Positions 7,383 through 16,698 are shown, numbered from the stretch's first letter. The stretch is 37,390 bases of DNA from HGM04593 sp045636125 (GCA_045636125.1 JAZTWX010000008.1:1-37390), one strand, 5' to 3'. The notes: generated by a model not told the origin, from the letters alone. A program made the numbers and translations.

Positions 7383-10300
7383 ATGCGCAAGATAAAAAAC
7401 TATATAATAATTCTCATTACACTGCTGCAAGCAGTGGCTTGCACAGAAGCAACAAGCACACAACACACCCTGCGTGCCGACTCGCTCTGCACCGCAGCGG
7501 AGACACTGCGCTACTCATCGGTGCCACGCCTGCAGGCTGCTGCCGACACATTGTTGGCCGAGGGAGTGTCGCAGGAGCACAATGCGGTTGCACGCAATGC
7601 CCTTGCCTACGCAGCCTTGATGCAGATGGATTATGTGCCTGCGTTGGAGATGTATAACGAGGTGCTTGCGGGCTCGCGCTGCGAAATTGAGCGCCTTGTG
7701 GGCAATGTGGGCATTATGACCATTTGCTACCGCCTTTCGGCCAACCGTGAGTTTTTCGATGCGCGCACCGATGCCTTGCGCCGCATACGCCGCATTACCG
7801 AGGACGAGGCAGCTTTGCCCGCGCGTGACAGGGAGCGTTTCAAGAGGGCAAAGGTGGAGTTCAACATTGTATCGCTCTGCTATTTTTCAAATATCGGCCT
7901 TAAGGACGAGCTCGAAAGGAGCATCGCTCACTTGCAGAAGGAGCTTGAAGGGTGCGACGATGCAGCCCTGCGCCTTTATGCGCGCGTGATTATGGCGGCT
8001 ATGGAGACCGATGCTTTTGCCCGTGCCGAGCAGGCTGCGGTGGCTGCCACGGTTGCGCGCAACCGTGGCCTTTCGTGGTTGCAGGCCAACAGCACTCTGC
8101 TGCTTGCCATTAATGTGCGTAACATTGTGAGGCAGACCGGTGGCGGAAACCTGCCGCCAGCTGTGGCGGCGTTGAACAGCGAACGCCTCTCGCCCTTGCA
8201 GTTTGCCCTTTCGCTGGCGCTTGATGCGGCCGATACCTTTTCGCACTACGGCGACGGCTTTATGAGCATTGAGGCCTTGACGGTGGCAGCTTCGTGCCAC
8301 ACACAGGCGGGCGATTTTGAACAGGCTCTTGCGCTGCTTGCCCGCGCGGTGGAGAGGGTAAACGACTATTACGCCCGACATCTGCCGTTGGCTCCTCCTC
8401 TGTCGCTCGACACTTTTACCTATCACGACGAAACCGATGCAACAGTATTCACAAAGGATGGTACCGACATTAACATTGCCGAGTGCCTCATAAGCATAAG
8501 GCGCGAGGCGAGTTGCGCGTTTGCGGGACTTGGAAACAAGGAACTTTCCGACGTTAACCGCGAGGCTTATCTCGACCTGCTGCACTCCACACGAATGAAC
8601 AAAATGATGGAGAGCCGCGCCGAGCAGGCTGCTTCGCTTGCTGCCCGCCTTTACCTGTGGGCCCTGCTTGTGGTGGCAGCTCTTGTGGCGGTTGTGGCCG
8701 TGCTGTGCATTATGAATACCCGCTGGCGCAGGCACAACAACGCTGCAACGGCACGCCTTAAATGGTTGCTGCTGCTGAGCCGCACTCTTATGGAGGAGCT
8801 GCCGCGCGAGATGGGCAACGAAGAGGAGGTGCAGGCCGCAGTGTGCGTAATACTGCAACGCTCGTTCGGCGACCTTCTGCCGGAGGGCAGTTTCTCTTTC
8901 ACCCCTCCCCCCGAGCCCTGTAACGCCTTGCCGCTGCCGGCTGTGAACGGGAAGCGCTTCTACACTCTCTACATTACCGCCCCCGTGGCTCCCGGCCCCG
9001 AAATTCTTGCGTTACTTGAACAGGCTCTGCCTTATGTCGCAGTTGCTATTGAGGAGGGCTTGCGCATTGCCGACATTGGCGACGAGCAGCAGCGTCTTGT
9101 GGAACAGCAGCGCTCCTATGAACTTTTCCTTGCCGACCACAAGCGCGAGAATGTGATAAAGCGCGTGTCGGTGTCGATAGTGGGTGCTATGCGTCCCTTT
9201 ATTGAGCGTATGACCAACGAGTTGCGCAACCTGAGCCGTACCGAGAGTGCCGATGTACGCGCGCGCCGTCTGGAATATATTGTGGAGCTTACAGAAACGC
9301 TCGACTGCCATAATACTATACTCGAACGGTGGATAAAGATGCGCCGCGGCGAAATGAGCCTGCAGATTGAGCGCTTTGCCGTGCGCGATATTTTTGAAAT
9401 TATTGAAAAGAGCCGCCGTTTCTTTGAGGCGCGCGGCATTGAGTTGACAGTAAAGCCCTGCGATGCTGTTGTGCGCGCCGACCGTGCTCTCACTCTCTTT
9501 ATGCTCAACACACTGGTGGAAAATGCAGGGAAATTCACTCCGCAGGGCGGTCGTGTGGTGGTGCGCGCCATTGAGGACGACGGCTTTGTGGAGCTTGCGG
9601 TGGAAGATAGCGGAATCGGCCTTTCTCCTGCCGATGTGAAAAAGATTCTTGGAGAGAGAGTCTACGATGCTTCGCTCATTGGCGATGCGGGCGAGAAACT
9701 CAACAAGAACAAGGGTGGCGGCTTCGGGCTGATGAACTGCAAGGGTATTATTGAAAAGTACCGCGCGACGGGCGATGTGTTTGCCGTGTGCCGTTTCTCC
9801 ATTGAGAGCGAAAAGGGCAAGGGCAGCCGTTTCTCGTTCCGTCTGCCGCGTGTGGTGGTGGGCTGCGTAGTTGCGCTGCTGGCCTTTCTTTTCCCCCTTT
9901 CTGCTGCCGCCGATGATGCCCGCTTTGAGCAGGCCAACGTGTGGGCCGACTCGGTCTTTGCATCGAACGTGCGGGGCGACTATGAGAAGGCTGTGGAGTA
10001 TGCTGCCTGTGCAATAGATGAACTGAATGCTTTCTACAAGGAGTACACGGGTGGCAGCGACACTCTCACGCTGGCGGGTGGCAGCGCTGCCGAGCTGCGC
10101 TGGTGGCGCGGCGGGGTGTTCCCGCGGGAGATGAGGGAGAGTGTCTTCTACAATATAATTGATGTGCGCAACGAGCTTGCCGTAGCAGCGCTTGCAACGC
10201 AGCGTTGGCAGGATTATCACGCCAACAACAATATATATGCCACGCTCTACCGCCTTGTTCACGAGGACAAGGGTATTGAGGCGCATTATGAGCAGATGAG

Positions 10301-11609
10301 GCAGCTTGCCAACAACCGCGAAGCAGCAATTGCCATACTGCTGTTCCTGTTGCTTGTGCTGCTTATGGTTTATGTGGCATCCTATGTGCGGCACGCGGTT
10401 ATTGAACGGATAAACAACAGTGTGGTGCTTGGTCTGAACAGCCGTTTGCTGGCCGTGGCGGGCGAGTGTGAGCACACTTCGGCTGCCGAGCTTGCCGCGA
10501 GCCTCCTGCGCGAGATTTACAATGCTCTTGGCGAGACAATGTGCATTGAAAAGGCTGTAATATACCTTAAACAGACAAACGCCGAGCCTGTGGTGGTTGC
10601 ATTGCCTGCGGGCGAACCTGTGCCGGTGGCTGCTTTTTCGGCAGGCGAGACGCAGAGGGTGGAAATTTCCGCCGACGGGCTGTGCTACACCGTGCCACTA
10701 GCGGTGGTAACGGGTGGCGAAAGGGTGGTAATTGGTTGGTTGCAACTGCTGTCGGAACGCCCGTTGAGCGAGAATGAGGTGATGAACGTGGAGCTTGTGG
10801 CACGTTACGCAGCATCGGTGGCCTATCACTCAGTGGTGCGTATGGCCGAACATTACAAGTCGCTTGCCCTTGCCGAAGAGGAGGCCGAGCGTGTGAAATT
10901 CGAGGAGAACCGCCTGCACGTAAAGAATATGGTGATGGACAATTGCCTGTCGGTGATTAAGCACGAAACAATCTATTACCCGGGCCGTGTGCGCGGCATA
11001 ACAAAGCAGGCAATTGCAGCAAATGGGAACGACGCCGTTTTTGCCGAAAGGGTTGCAGCAACAAAGGAGCTTGTGGAGCACTACAATTCGGTATATTCAA
11101 TATTGAGCGACTGCGCCGCACGACAGCTCGACGATATGAGTTTCGCCGTGTCGGCCCTGCCGGTAGACGAACTTTTTGCCCACGCACAGCGCTTTGTGGA
11201 GCGTAAAGCCAAAAAAGCGGGTACAGCCGTGACACTCACCTGCGAACCTACAAGCATTGTGGCGCACGGCGACAGGGATTTTGTGCTTATGCTCTTTGAA
11301 TTGCTGTGCACTGCGGCGCTGGCCGAAAACCTTCCCGGCGAGTTGCTGTTGCGCGCTGTTGATTGCGGCGATATTGTGAGGGTGGAACTCACCGACACGC
11401 GCCGCACCTTGCCCGACGATGTTCTTGCCGAAATGTTCACCCCGTCGCAGCATAATATTGCAGCGGGCGAGGAGCTTGTGGCAATGGAGTATCTGGTGGT
11501 GAAAGAGATTGTGCGCCTGCACGAGGATTATATGCAGCTGCGCGGCAGCCGTGCCGAGGCTCGCAGCGTGCAAGGTGGTTATGTAATTATTTTTTCTTTG
11601 CCTAAATAA
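7383..11609 (+). CDS. Giant two-unit membrane sensor histidine kinase
   Basis: The product is 1408 residues from the ATG at 7383; an in-frame TTG at 7362 is less likely. Unit A has a signal or lipoprotein-like N-terminus (AVAC, Cys20), a periplasmic TPR-like helical region, a membrane helix (about 422-445), a helical dimerisation region and an intact HATPase domain: N box NTLVENAGKF (about 709), DSGIGLS (about 742) and GGGFGLM (about 779). Unit B starts with a second membrane or signal-like segment (about 823-842), a short periplasmic region, a third helix (about 981-1003), a GAF-like region, the motif IKHETIYYP (about 1191-1199), then an ATPase-like end lacking clear N and G boxes. The layout recalls Bacteroidetes proteins with DUF5112/DUF5113 domains (recollection). 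A cognate regulator follows 6 bp downstream. Confidence 0.85.
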   Translation: MRKIKNYIIILITLLQAVACTEATSTQHTLRADSLCTAAETLRYSSVPRLQAAADTLLAEGVSQEHNAVARNALAYAALMQMDYVPALEMYNEVLAGSRCEIERLVGNVGIMTICYRLSANREFFDARTDALRRIRRITEDEAALPARDRERFKRAKVEFNIVSLCYFSNIGLKDELERSIAHLQKELEGCDDAALRLYARVIMAAMETDAFARAEQAAVAATVARNRGLSWLQANSTLLLAINVRNIVRQTGGGNLPPAVAALNSERLSPLQFALSLALDAADTFSHYGDGFMSIEALTVAASCHTQAGDFEQALALLARAVERVNDYYARHLPLAPPLSLDTFTYHDETDATVFTKDGTDINIAECLISIRREASCAFAGLGNKELSDVNREAYLDLLHSTRMNKMMESRAEQAASLAARLYLWALLVVAALVAVVAVLCIMNTRWRRHNNAATARLKWLLLLSRTLMEELPREMGNEEEVQAAVCVILQRSFGDLLPEGSFSFTPPPEPCNALPLPAVNGKRFYTLYITAPVAPGPEILALLEQALPYVAVAIEEGLRIADIGDEQQRLVEQQRSYELFLADHKRENVIKRVSVSIVGAMRPFIERMTNELRNLSRTESADVRARRLEYIVELTETLDCHNTILERWIKMRRGEMSLQIERFAVRDIFEIIEKSRRFFEARGIELTVKPCDAVVRADRALTLFMLNTLVENAGKFTPQGGRVVVRAIEDDGFVELAVEDSGIGLSPADVKKILGERVYDASLIGDAGEKLNKNKGGGFGLMNCKGIIEKYRATGDVFAVCRFSIESEKGKGSRFSFRLPRVVVGCVVALLAFLFPLSAAADDARFEQANVWADSVFASNVRGDYEKAVEYAACAIDELNAFYKEYTGGSDTLTLAGGSAAELRWWRGGVFPREMRESVFYNIIDVRNELAVAALATQRWQDYHANNNIYATLYRLVHEDKGIEAHYEQMRQLANNREAAIAILLFLLLVLLMVYVASYVRHAVIERINNSVVLGLNSRLLAVAGECEHTSAAELAASLLREIYNALGETMCIEKAVIYLKQTNAEPVVVALPAGEPVPVAAFSAGETQRVEISADGLCYTVPLAVVTGGERVVIGWLQLLSERPLSENEVMNVELVARYAASVAYHSVVRMAEHYKSLALAEEEAERVKFEENRLHVKNMVMDNCLSVIKHETIYYPGRVRGITKQAIAANGNDAVFAERVAATKELVEHYNSVYSILSDCAARQLDDMSFAVSALPVDELFAHAQRFVERKAKKAGTAVTLTCEPTSIVAHGDRDFVLMLFELLCTAALAENLPGELLLRAVDCGDIVRVELTDTRRTLPDDVLAEMFTPSQHNIAAGEELVAMEYLVVKEIVRLHEDYMQLRGSRAEARSVQGGYVIIFSLPK

Positions 11610-11615
11610 TTGATT

Positions 11616-12338
11616 ATGAGCGAAAAATTCAATGTCATAATAGTTGAGGACGCGAAACTGGAATTAAAGGGAACCGAGGAGATTTTCCGCACCGAAATTC
11701 CCGAGGCCTGTATAACGGGTGTTGCATCGAACGAGGAGGAACTTTACCCCTTGCTCGAAAAGGAGCTCCCGCACCTGTTGCTGCTCGACCTTGGGTTAGG
11801 CGGCTCCACCACAGTTGGCGTTTCAATATGCAAAAAGGTGAAAAGCGACTATCCGCAGATGAGCGTGCTTGTGTTCACGGGCGAGTTGCTCGACGAGGCG
11901 CTGTGGGTTGACGTTCTTGAAGCGGGTGCCGACGGCATTGCGCTGAAAACAGGCGAGCTGCTGACGCGACACGAAATTATGGCCGTTGTAGGCGGAAAAA
12001 GAAATGTGTTCAACGCCCCCATAATGGAGAAGATTGTAGCGCGTTTCAAGGAGGAGGTGAAGAGGGGCACGCAGCGCCGTAAAGCGTTCCTCGATTATGA
12101 GATTGACCGCTACGACGAGTGTTTCCTGCGCCACCTTGCGCTGGGCTACACAAAAGAGATGATTGCCGGGCTGCGCACAATGCCTTTTGGGGTGAAGTCG
12201 CTCGAAAAACGTCAGGCCGACCTTGTGGCCCGCCTTTTTCCTGCCGACGAGCAGCGCGGTGTGAACGTTACACGCCTTGTGGTGCGTGCCATTGAACTGA
12301 ACATTATTGATATTGAGAACCTGGAGGCCGATGAATAA
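11616..12338 (+). CDS. Response regulator with LuxR-like HTH output
   Basis: The 240-residue product starts at the ATG at 11616; a TTG at 11610 is possible but weaker. The receiver domain is complete: acidic pair Glu11-Asp12, phospho-acceptor Asp58 in LLLLDLGLGG, Thr88 in VFTGE, and Lys111 in ALKTG. The C-terminal part ('FLRHLALGYTKEMIAGL', then 'GVKSLEKRQADLVARLF') has the spacing of a LuxR-type helix-turn-helix, so it is probably a DNA-binding output. It begins 6 bp after the giant kinase and overlaps the next gene by 8 bp, so the three genes are almost certainly co-transcribed and kinase and regulator are likely partners. Similar Bacteroidetes regulators carry a DUF5932-type C-terminus (recollection). 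The target genes cannot be told from this window. Confidence 0.88.
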   Translation: MSEKFNVIIVEDAKLELKGTEEIFRTEIPEACITGVASNEEELYPLLEKELPHLLLLDLGLGGSTTVGVSICKKVKSDYPQMSVLVFTGELLDEALWVDVLEAGADGIALKTGELLTRHEIMAVVGGKRNVFNAPIMEKIVARFKEEVKRGTQRRKAFLDYEIDRYDECFLRHLALGYTKEMIAGLRTMPFGVKSLEKRQADLVARLFPADEQRGVNVTRLVVRAIELNIIDIENLEADE

Positions 12339-13065
12339 CCGACGACTCTACTACCCTGCGGTGGCCTACACTATAGTGCTTGTGGCACTGTGGTTGCTGT
12401 CGTGGCTTTTTGCCGTTACCCGTCTTTTTGTGGACGGCGGCGGGCAAGTACGCTCCCTTGTGAGTGCCGAGGGGCTGCGTTGGGCTGTGCGCAGTGCAGC
12501 CGGCACGGTCGATACTGCGCCGTGGGCAGCAGTGTGCTTTTTTGTGGCAGTTGCGGGAGTGTTGTCGGGGTCGGGGATGGTGAAGAGCGTGCGCGGGCTC
12601 TTGCACGGAAAGAATATGGGAATTAACGAGCGCCGAGCGTGGCTTTTTGCATTCTTTGCACTGCTGCTCTTTGCTATCGCTCTCTTTGCTGCCACTGTAG
12701 CGCCGTGGCATCTTATGCTGGGTGTTACGGGCGAGCTGAGCAGCTCGCCGCTGTCGCAGGGGTGGCTCTTCCTGCTTTTTCTACTTGTGCTGCTGGTTGC
12801 GTCGGTCTATGGTTATATTTACGGCAACTACCGCAGCCTCATTGACATTGCACGCTCTATTGGCGGTGCATTCTCGCTCTTTGCTCCGGCCCTGCTTGCA
12901 GTGGTGCCAGCATCGGGTATTTTGCCGTGCGTTGAGTTTACAGGGTTTCTTGCGCCGCTTGGCCTCGCGCCTGCTGTTTTTGCAGCAGCCGCCAATATCC
13001 TTTACACTTTTCCCTTTGCTTATGTTTTGTGCGTTGCGCGCAGCAATGGCAGGCTCACGCTATAA
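12331..13065 (+). CDS. Small AbgT-like multi-spanning membrane protein
   Basis: The product is 244 residues from the ATG at 12331, which overlaps the response-regulator stop by 8 bp. About six or seven hydrophobic segments are visible. 'SLVSAEGLRWAVRSA' and the following Gly/Ser-rich helix resemble the AbgT family of p-aminobenzoyl-glutamate transporters or sulfonamide exporters. AbgT proteins are about 500 residues, so this is about half-size. It ends at a natural stop followed by a terminator, so a two-fold shorter paralogue is more likely than a truncation. Co-transcription with the kinase and regulator suggests that it works in, or is controlled with, the same signalling pathway. The AbgT relation is a motif-level judgement; function is uncertain. 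Confidence 0.72.
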   Translation: MNNRRLYYPAVAYTIVLVALWLLSWLFAVTRLFVDGGGQVRSLVSAEGLRWAVRSAAGTVDTAPWAAVCFFVAVAGVLSGSGMVKSVRGLLHGKNMGINERRAWLFAFFALLLFAIALFAATVAPWHLMLGVTGELSSSPLSQGWLFLLFLLVLLVASVYGYIYGNYRSLIDIARSIGGAFSLFAPALLAVVPASGILPCVEFTGFLAPLGLAPAVFAAAANILYTFPFAYVLCVARSNGRLTL

Positions 13066-13125
13066 CGAAGAAGAGCAGAACAGGAATCACATAGCCCACA
13101 ACCCCCTACATTCTGCTATGACAAT

Positions 13126-13158
13126 AGAAAGAGGCCTGGTCTAACCAGGCCTCAATAA
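13126..13158. terminator. Bidirectional terminator between the AbgT-like gene and btuG
   Basis: A 10-bp perfect stem, GAGGCCTGGT/ACCAGGCCTC (13131-13153), around CTA lies between two convergent genes, with short A/T runs on both sides. Confidence 0.75.
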
Positions 13159-13185
13159 AGCTATATCATATTTATCGAACGAATA

Positions 13186-14235
13186 TCAGAACGCAATCTG
13201 TCCAATAACGACAGCATCGTGAGAGAGCACCCAAACGACATTATCAGTAGCAACAGCTACGTATATTTTGTTACCGTAGACAAGAATGTCGTTGGCAGTG
13301 TCGCCAAGGGCAAGATTGTTGGCTGCCGAAAAGGCACAACCGGGCTCAACCTCACCGGTAGAGAGCGAATATTTTGTAATGGTGGAGTTATTGTAACCAT
13401 ACAATCCCTCGTTAAGGACAAAGAGATTTTCACCCACCTGCACAGCTTTACGGGGCGAAATTCCGGCCTCGAATTCTGCCGTTTTCACACCATCGGCAGT
13501 GAAGAGTGCAACGCTACCACTTGAAACATAATCGGTAGATGAAACAGCCACACAGTCACCGGCAGCAAATACTTTATAGGGCGAAACGGGCTCATCTCCG
13601 GGGGTAATCCAAGAGGTTGAGAGCGTGCCCGAAGCAAAGTCGTAGTGCTTGTAAGTGATTGTCACTGACCAATTTTCGCCATACTCCGAAAGAAGGCCAA
13701 AGAGCGAGCCGCCAAGAACGCACATTTCGCTCACCGCAGCGCCCTCAACGGTTGTAACCGCCTGCGACGAGGGAGAGATTTTCTGCAACTGCACAGGCAC
13801 GTCGGTGTAATTACCCGATGAAACGACATACACCGTGCCGTCAGGAGCGGTAGCAATGGATGTGGGGTTAACGGCAACCTCTACCTTTTTCTTTTCCTTG
13901 AAAGAACGCAGGTCGACAACCGACACGGTGCGGTCGTATCCCAGGGGTGTAGCATAGTCGAGGCCACCGGAGTTTGCAACGTAAAGGTTACCACCCGACA
14001 CTGTCAGCTGTTCGGGGTTACGGCCCACAGCAACTGTGCCGTCAACGGCAAGGGAGATGGTGTCGATGCGCACCACGCAACCGCTATGCATTGAAACATA
14101 CACTTTTCCGCCATCAGCAGCAAGGTAACGGGGTGTTGATGTTGCGGGAGGAGGTGTGAGGGTGAGGTCTTCGTCGCTACACGCCACAAAAGAGAGTGCA
14201 ACTAATGTTGCAAAAAGGAAAAATACTTTTTTCAT
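13186..14235 (-). CDS. btuG: BtuG-like surface beta-propeller, vitamin B12-binding lipoprotein
   Basis: The 349-residue product has a lipoprotein signal ending at Cys19. The next residues, SDEDL, fit the acidic lipoprotein export signal that sends Bacteroidetes lipoproteins to the outside of the cell. The mature protein is a YncE/YVTN-like beta-propeller: repeated blades such as 'DGTVAVGRNPEQLTVSGGNLYVAN' and 'ISPRKAVQVGENLFVLNEG'. It lies directly downstream of a riboswitch-controlled btuB on the same strand. In gut Bacteroides, BtuG is a propeller lipoprotein that binds B12 very tightly and caps BtuB, so context and fold together support that role here. The 218-bp gap to btuB contains two hairpins that may reduce or separate its transcription. 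Residue-level B12 contacts were not checked. Confidence 0.85.
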   Translation of the reverse strand: MKKVFFLFATLVALSFVACSDEDLTLTPPPATSTPRYLAADGGKVYVSMHSGCVVRIDTISLAVDGTVAVGRNPEQLTVSGGNLYVANSGGLDYATPLGYDRTVSVVDLRSFKEKKKVEVAVNPTSIATAPDGTVYVVSSGNYTDVPVQLQKISPSSQAVTTVEGAAVSEMCVLGGSLFGLLSEYGENWSVTITYKHYDFASGTLSTSWITPGDEPVSPYKVFAAGDCVAVSSTDYVSSGSVALFTADGVKTAEFEAGISPRKAVQVGENLFVLNEGLYGYNNSTITKYSLSTGEVEPGCAFSAANNLALGDTANDILVYGNKIYVAVATDNVVWVLSHDAVVIGQIAF

Positions 14236-14342
14236 AATATTGGTTATTAATTATTTATATATTTTATTTATTATTTTTAGTTATCGCAACAGGTTGTGTT
14301 AAAATAACAGCACAAAGCATAATCTCACTCCGCTGCGCTCGT

Positions 14343-14382
14343 CCCTCTTAACCAAGAGGGAGAGTGTGGTTTGCCACACTCT
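14343..14382 (-). terminator. Paired hairpins between btuB and btuG
   Basis: Two adjacent perfect hairpins: CCCTCTT/AAGAGGG around AACC (14343-14360) and AGAGTGTGG/CCACACTCT around TTTG (14361-14382). No U-run follows, so they may be an intercistronic RNA-stability or attenuation element rather than a strong terminator. The adjoining 'CCGCTGCGCTCGTCCCTC' looks like a dispersed repeat. Confidence 0.5.
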
Positions 14383-14453
14383 ATCGCAATGCGCCAAAGA
14401 ACATATTCACAAAAACACGCCAGCAATTAAGCAGTTACAAAAAATATTCATTA

Positions 14454-16442
14454 TCAAAATGTTACAATTGCCGACAGGCGCCAACTGCGCCCGGGCATGG
14501 GGTAATAACGTATTATATCGTAATTCACATTCGTAAAATTCAATAATTCGCCCTGCAGACGCACCCCCACCCCACCAACAAGAAACTCCTTGTTGGCCGA
14601 CAGTGAGTGCTCAACATAAGCAGCCATTTCGTTTTCGGCGCTGTTGAGCGGGAGCATATAGCGCTTGCCCGCGGCAGTGAGCAGCCAGGAGAGGTTCACC
14701 CAGCGGTTGTTGAGCGTGAGCGAGCCTGTGGCGGTGTGGCGCGGTGTGTAGGGCAGCTGGTGGCCGTAGTTGCGCGCCGCAGGGTTGCTATTGTCGGCTG
14801 CACGGCAGTAGCTGTAGGTGGCATCCACCTGCAGGCTGGCGTCGCACGGCAGCAGCAGGGTGCTGTGCAGCGTGGCGTCGAGCCCTTTTATGCGCACTTT
14901 TCCATAATTCTGCATGCGCCATATATACATTGTGGGCAGGGCGACTATTTTGTCGCGCACGTTGTTTATGTAACCGTCGAGGGTAAACGAGAGGGAGAAA
15001 CTGCGGCCAATGGTAGCGTCGCAGACAAAACCGGCGTTGAGGAGCGTTGCGCGTTCGGGACGCAGCCCTACATTGCCCAGACGCAGATAGTAAAGGTCGG
15101 CAAAGGTGGGTATGCGGTAGGCATCTTTCACCGACGCGCGCAGGCGCAACGGGACGCTGTGCAACGGCTGCCACGCCAGGGAGAGGGCGGGAGAAAGGCG
15201 TTTCCGCGTAGCGGGAGAGGTGGCGTTCTGCAGGCGATCGCTCACCACGGTAGAGAGGAGCGACACCACCGCCTCTAAGGCTTTGTTTTCGTACTGTGCC
15301 GCCACTACTCCCTGCCAATTATGCCGCACAGGGCTCTTGGAGAGGGAAAAATTGTTTTTTAGCGCCGAATATTCATAGTCGCTCGCCACCGAGATGGAGA
15401 AGCCGCGCGAGAGCGTGTAATGCGCACCAAACGAGGCGTAATAATCGTTCTGCGTGTTGGCATCGACCTGACGCCCGGCTGCGTATATATTATTGATTTC
15501 GATGTAGCGTGTGAAGGAGTAATTATACTTTGCAAGAGCACGCAACAGCAGATTTTCGTTTACCGCAACCTTGTAGGCTGCCTGAAGGAAGAGATTATCG
15601 TCCCACAGGCGTTCGTTATTGCCTCGTGCATAATACTTTACGCTGCCGGGGAGCCCGCGCTCGGAGTCGTGGAAATGAACTTTTGCCTGCAGGCGGCCGC
15701 GCTCGCCGAAATTACCGAAGAGATTGCCCTCGGCTGTTATGTTCTGCACATCGCTGTTGGTACGACGCAGTTTGCTTGTGAGCACACCATTGACGAGTTC
15801 AAAGGGATAGTCGCCCGTTGCACTCTGTGCGTTCACAAAGCCCGACGCGCTCCACACAGGACTTGCCACCCACTCGCCTGTGAGCACGCCGCCCACGCTG
15901 CCGAACGAGCCCGCAGTAGCCTTTGCCACAATGCGGTTCTTTTCGGGCGCAACGGTTGTTATGTTCACCGCTCCCGCCGATGCAAAAGAACGTGCCGGGG
16001 CGAATATATTGCTCTGCCCCACTTCCATTGAGAGCTGCGACACATTATCGAGCGTAAAACGGCCTATATCAACAATTCCACTCTGCGAGGTGCCCAACGC
16101 AATACCGTCGTAGGTGACTGCCGTGTGTTTTGCACCCAAGCCACGCACCGACACGGTTTTAAGGCCGCCTATGCCGCCATAGTCGTGTACCTGAACACCT
16201 GCCATACGTTTGAGGGCATCGGCTGCGCCTGAAAGCCCCAAACGGGCAAAATCGGCCGACTGCAAAGCCTGCAAAGGCACTGTGGAACCACTCTCGCCAC
16301 CCGCTGCAACAGCAGTAACCTCAACCTCGGAAAGGCTGTGGAAGGAGTGTAGAGAGTCGGTCCGATGCGCAAAGCACCAAACACCGCCAAAAAGCCACGC
16401 CCAAAAGGCGCACGCAACCGCACGTAAATAAAATTGTCGCAT
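14454..16442 (-). CDS. btuB: TonB-dependent cobalamin receptor BtuB
   Basis: The 662-residue product has a signal peptide (about 1-25), a TonB-box-like 'SEVEVTAVA' near residue 38, and a plug domain ('ALKRMAGVQVHDYGGIGGLKT', 'VSVRGLGAKHTAVTYDGI'). A 22-strand-type barrel follows, ending in the C-terminal aromatic 'RLSAIVTF' required by the barrel-assembly machinery. Length is normal for BtuB-type receptors. A cobalamin riboswitch lies in its 5' leader and a BtuG-like propeller gene follows, so the substrate is very likely a cobalamin, transported across the outer membrane with energy from TonB. The start is the ATG about 50 nt after the riboswitch B12 box. Confidence 0.92.
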   Translation of the reverse strand: MRQFYLRAVACAFWAWLFGGVWCFAHRTDSLHSFHSLSEVEVTAVAAGGESGSTVPLQALQSADFARLGLSGAADALKRMAGVQVHDYGGIGGLKTVSVRGLGAKHTAVTYDGIALGTSQSGIVDIGRFTLDNVSQLSMEVGQSNIFAPARSFASAGAVNITTVAPEKNRIVAKATAGSFGSVGGVLTGEWVASPVWSASGFVNAQSATGDYPFELVNGVLTSKLRRTNSDVQNITAEGNLFGNFGERGRLQAKVHFHDSERGLPGSVKYYARGNNERLWDDNLFLQAAYKVAVNENLLLRALAKYNYSFTRYIEINNIYAAGRQVDANTQNDYYASFGAHYTLSRGFSISVASDYEYSALKNNFSLSKSPVRHNWQGVVAAQYENKALEAVVSLLSTVVSDRLQNATSPATRKRLSPALSLAWQPLHSVPLRLRASVKDAYRIPTFADLYYLRLGNVGLRPERATLLNAGFVCDATIGRSFSLSFTLDGYINNVRDKIVALPTMYIWRMQNYGKVRIKGLDATLHSTLLLPCDASLQVDATYSYCRAADNSNPAARNYGHQLPYTPRHTATGSLTLNNRWVNLSWLLTAAGKRYMLPLNSAENEMAAYVEHSLSANKEFLVGGVGVRLQGELLNFTNVNYDIIRYYPMPGRSWRLSAIVTF

Positions 16443-16492
16443 ATACCGTTGTTTATAAAGCCTTTACCCGAGGCAATGTATAACACAAAACG

Positions 16493-16662
16493 ATAAGGCA
16501 GGTTTTCTGGCTTGTCTTCCTGGCGGCGCCTTCCCACCCACTAGGGCAGTGGCAAAAGATTACCGAGGAGTTAACAGACTCACAGCTACGGGTATAGCTC
16601 CCGATTTTAACGGGATTCCCTTTTACTAACAAACCGCCGTGGGCGGTTGTTACACCATTATC
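16493..16662 (-). promoter_or_regulatory. Cobalamin riboswitch controlling btuB
   Basis: On the minus strand the conserved B12 box AGCCAGAAAACCTGCC occupies 16497-16512. Upstream lie the other aptamer blocks, including 'GGTGTAACAACCGCC', 'GGGAATCCCGTTAAAATCGGG', 'GCTGTGAGTCTGTTAACTCC' and 'GCCACTGCCC'. The leader starts just after a TATCTTTG promoter box and ends about 50 nt before the btuB ATG. The RNA should turn down btuB, and possibly btuG, when B12 is plentiful. Confidence 0.95.
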
Positions 16663-16667
16663 GGGTG

Positions 16668-16698
16668 CAAAGATAGAGGCAAATACTTTTTCTTGCAA
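16668..16698 (-). promoter_or_regulatory. Promoter of the btuB riboswitch transcript
   Basis: On the minus strand TTG (16698-16696), a 20-nt spacer, then TATCTTTG (16675-16668), a good match to the Bacteroidetes consensus. It places the transcript start at the 5' edge of the riboswitch. Confidence 0.8.

Noticed and set aside
9012..10475. 487-codon minus-strand frame inside the kinase gene
   Set aside because: It lies antisense to a well-supported kinase gene, is His/Gln-rich and has no domain pattern.
12331..13065. CcsA-type cytochrome c biogenesis protein
   Set aside because: There is no tryptophan-rich WWD haem motif; the 'EGLRWAVRSA' segment fits AbgT better.
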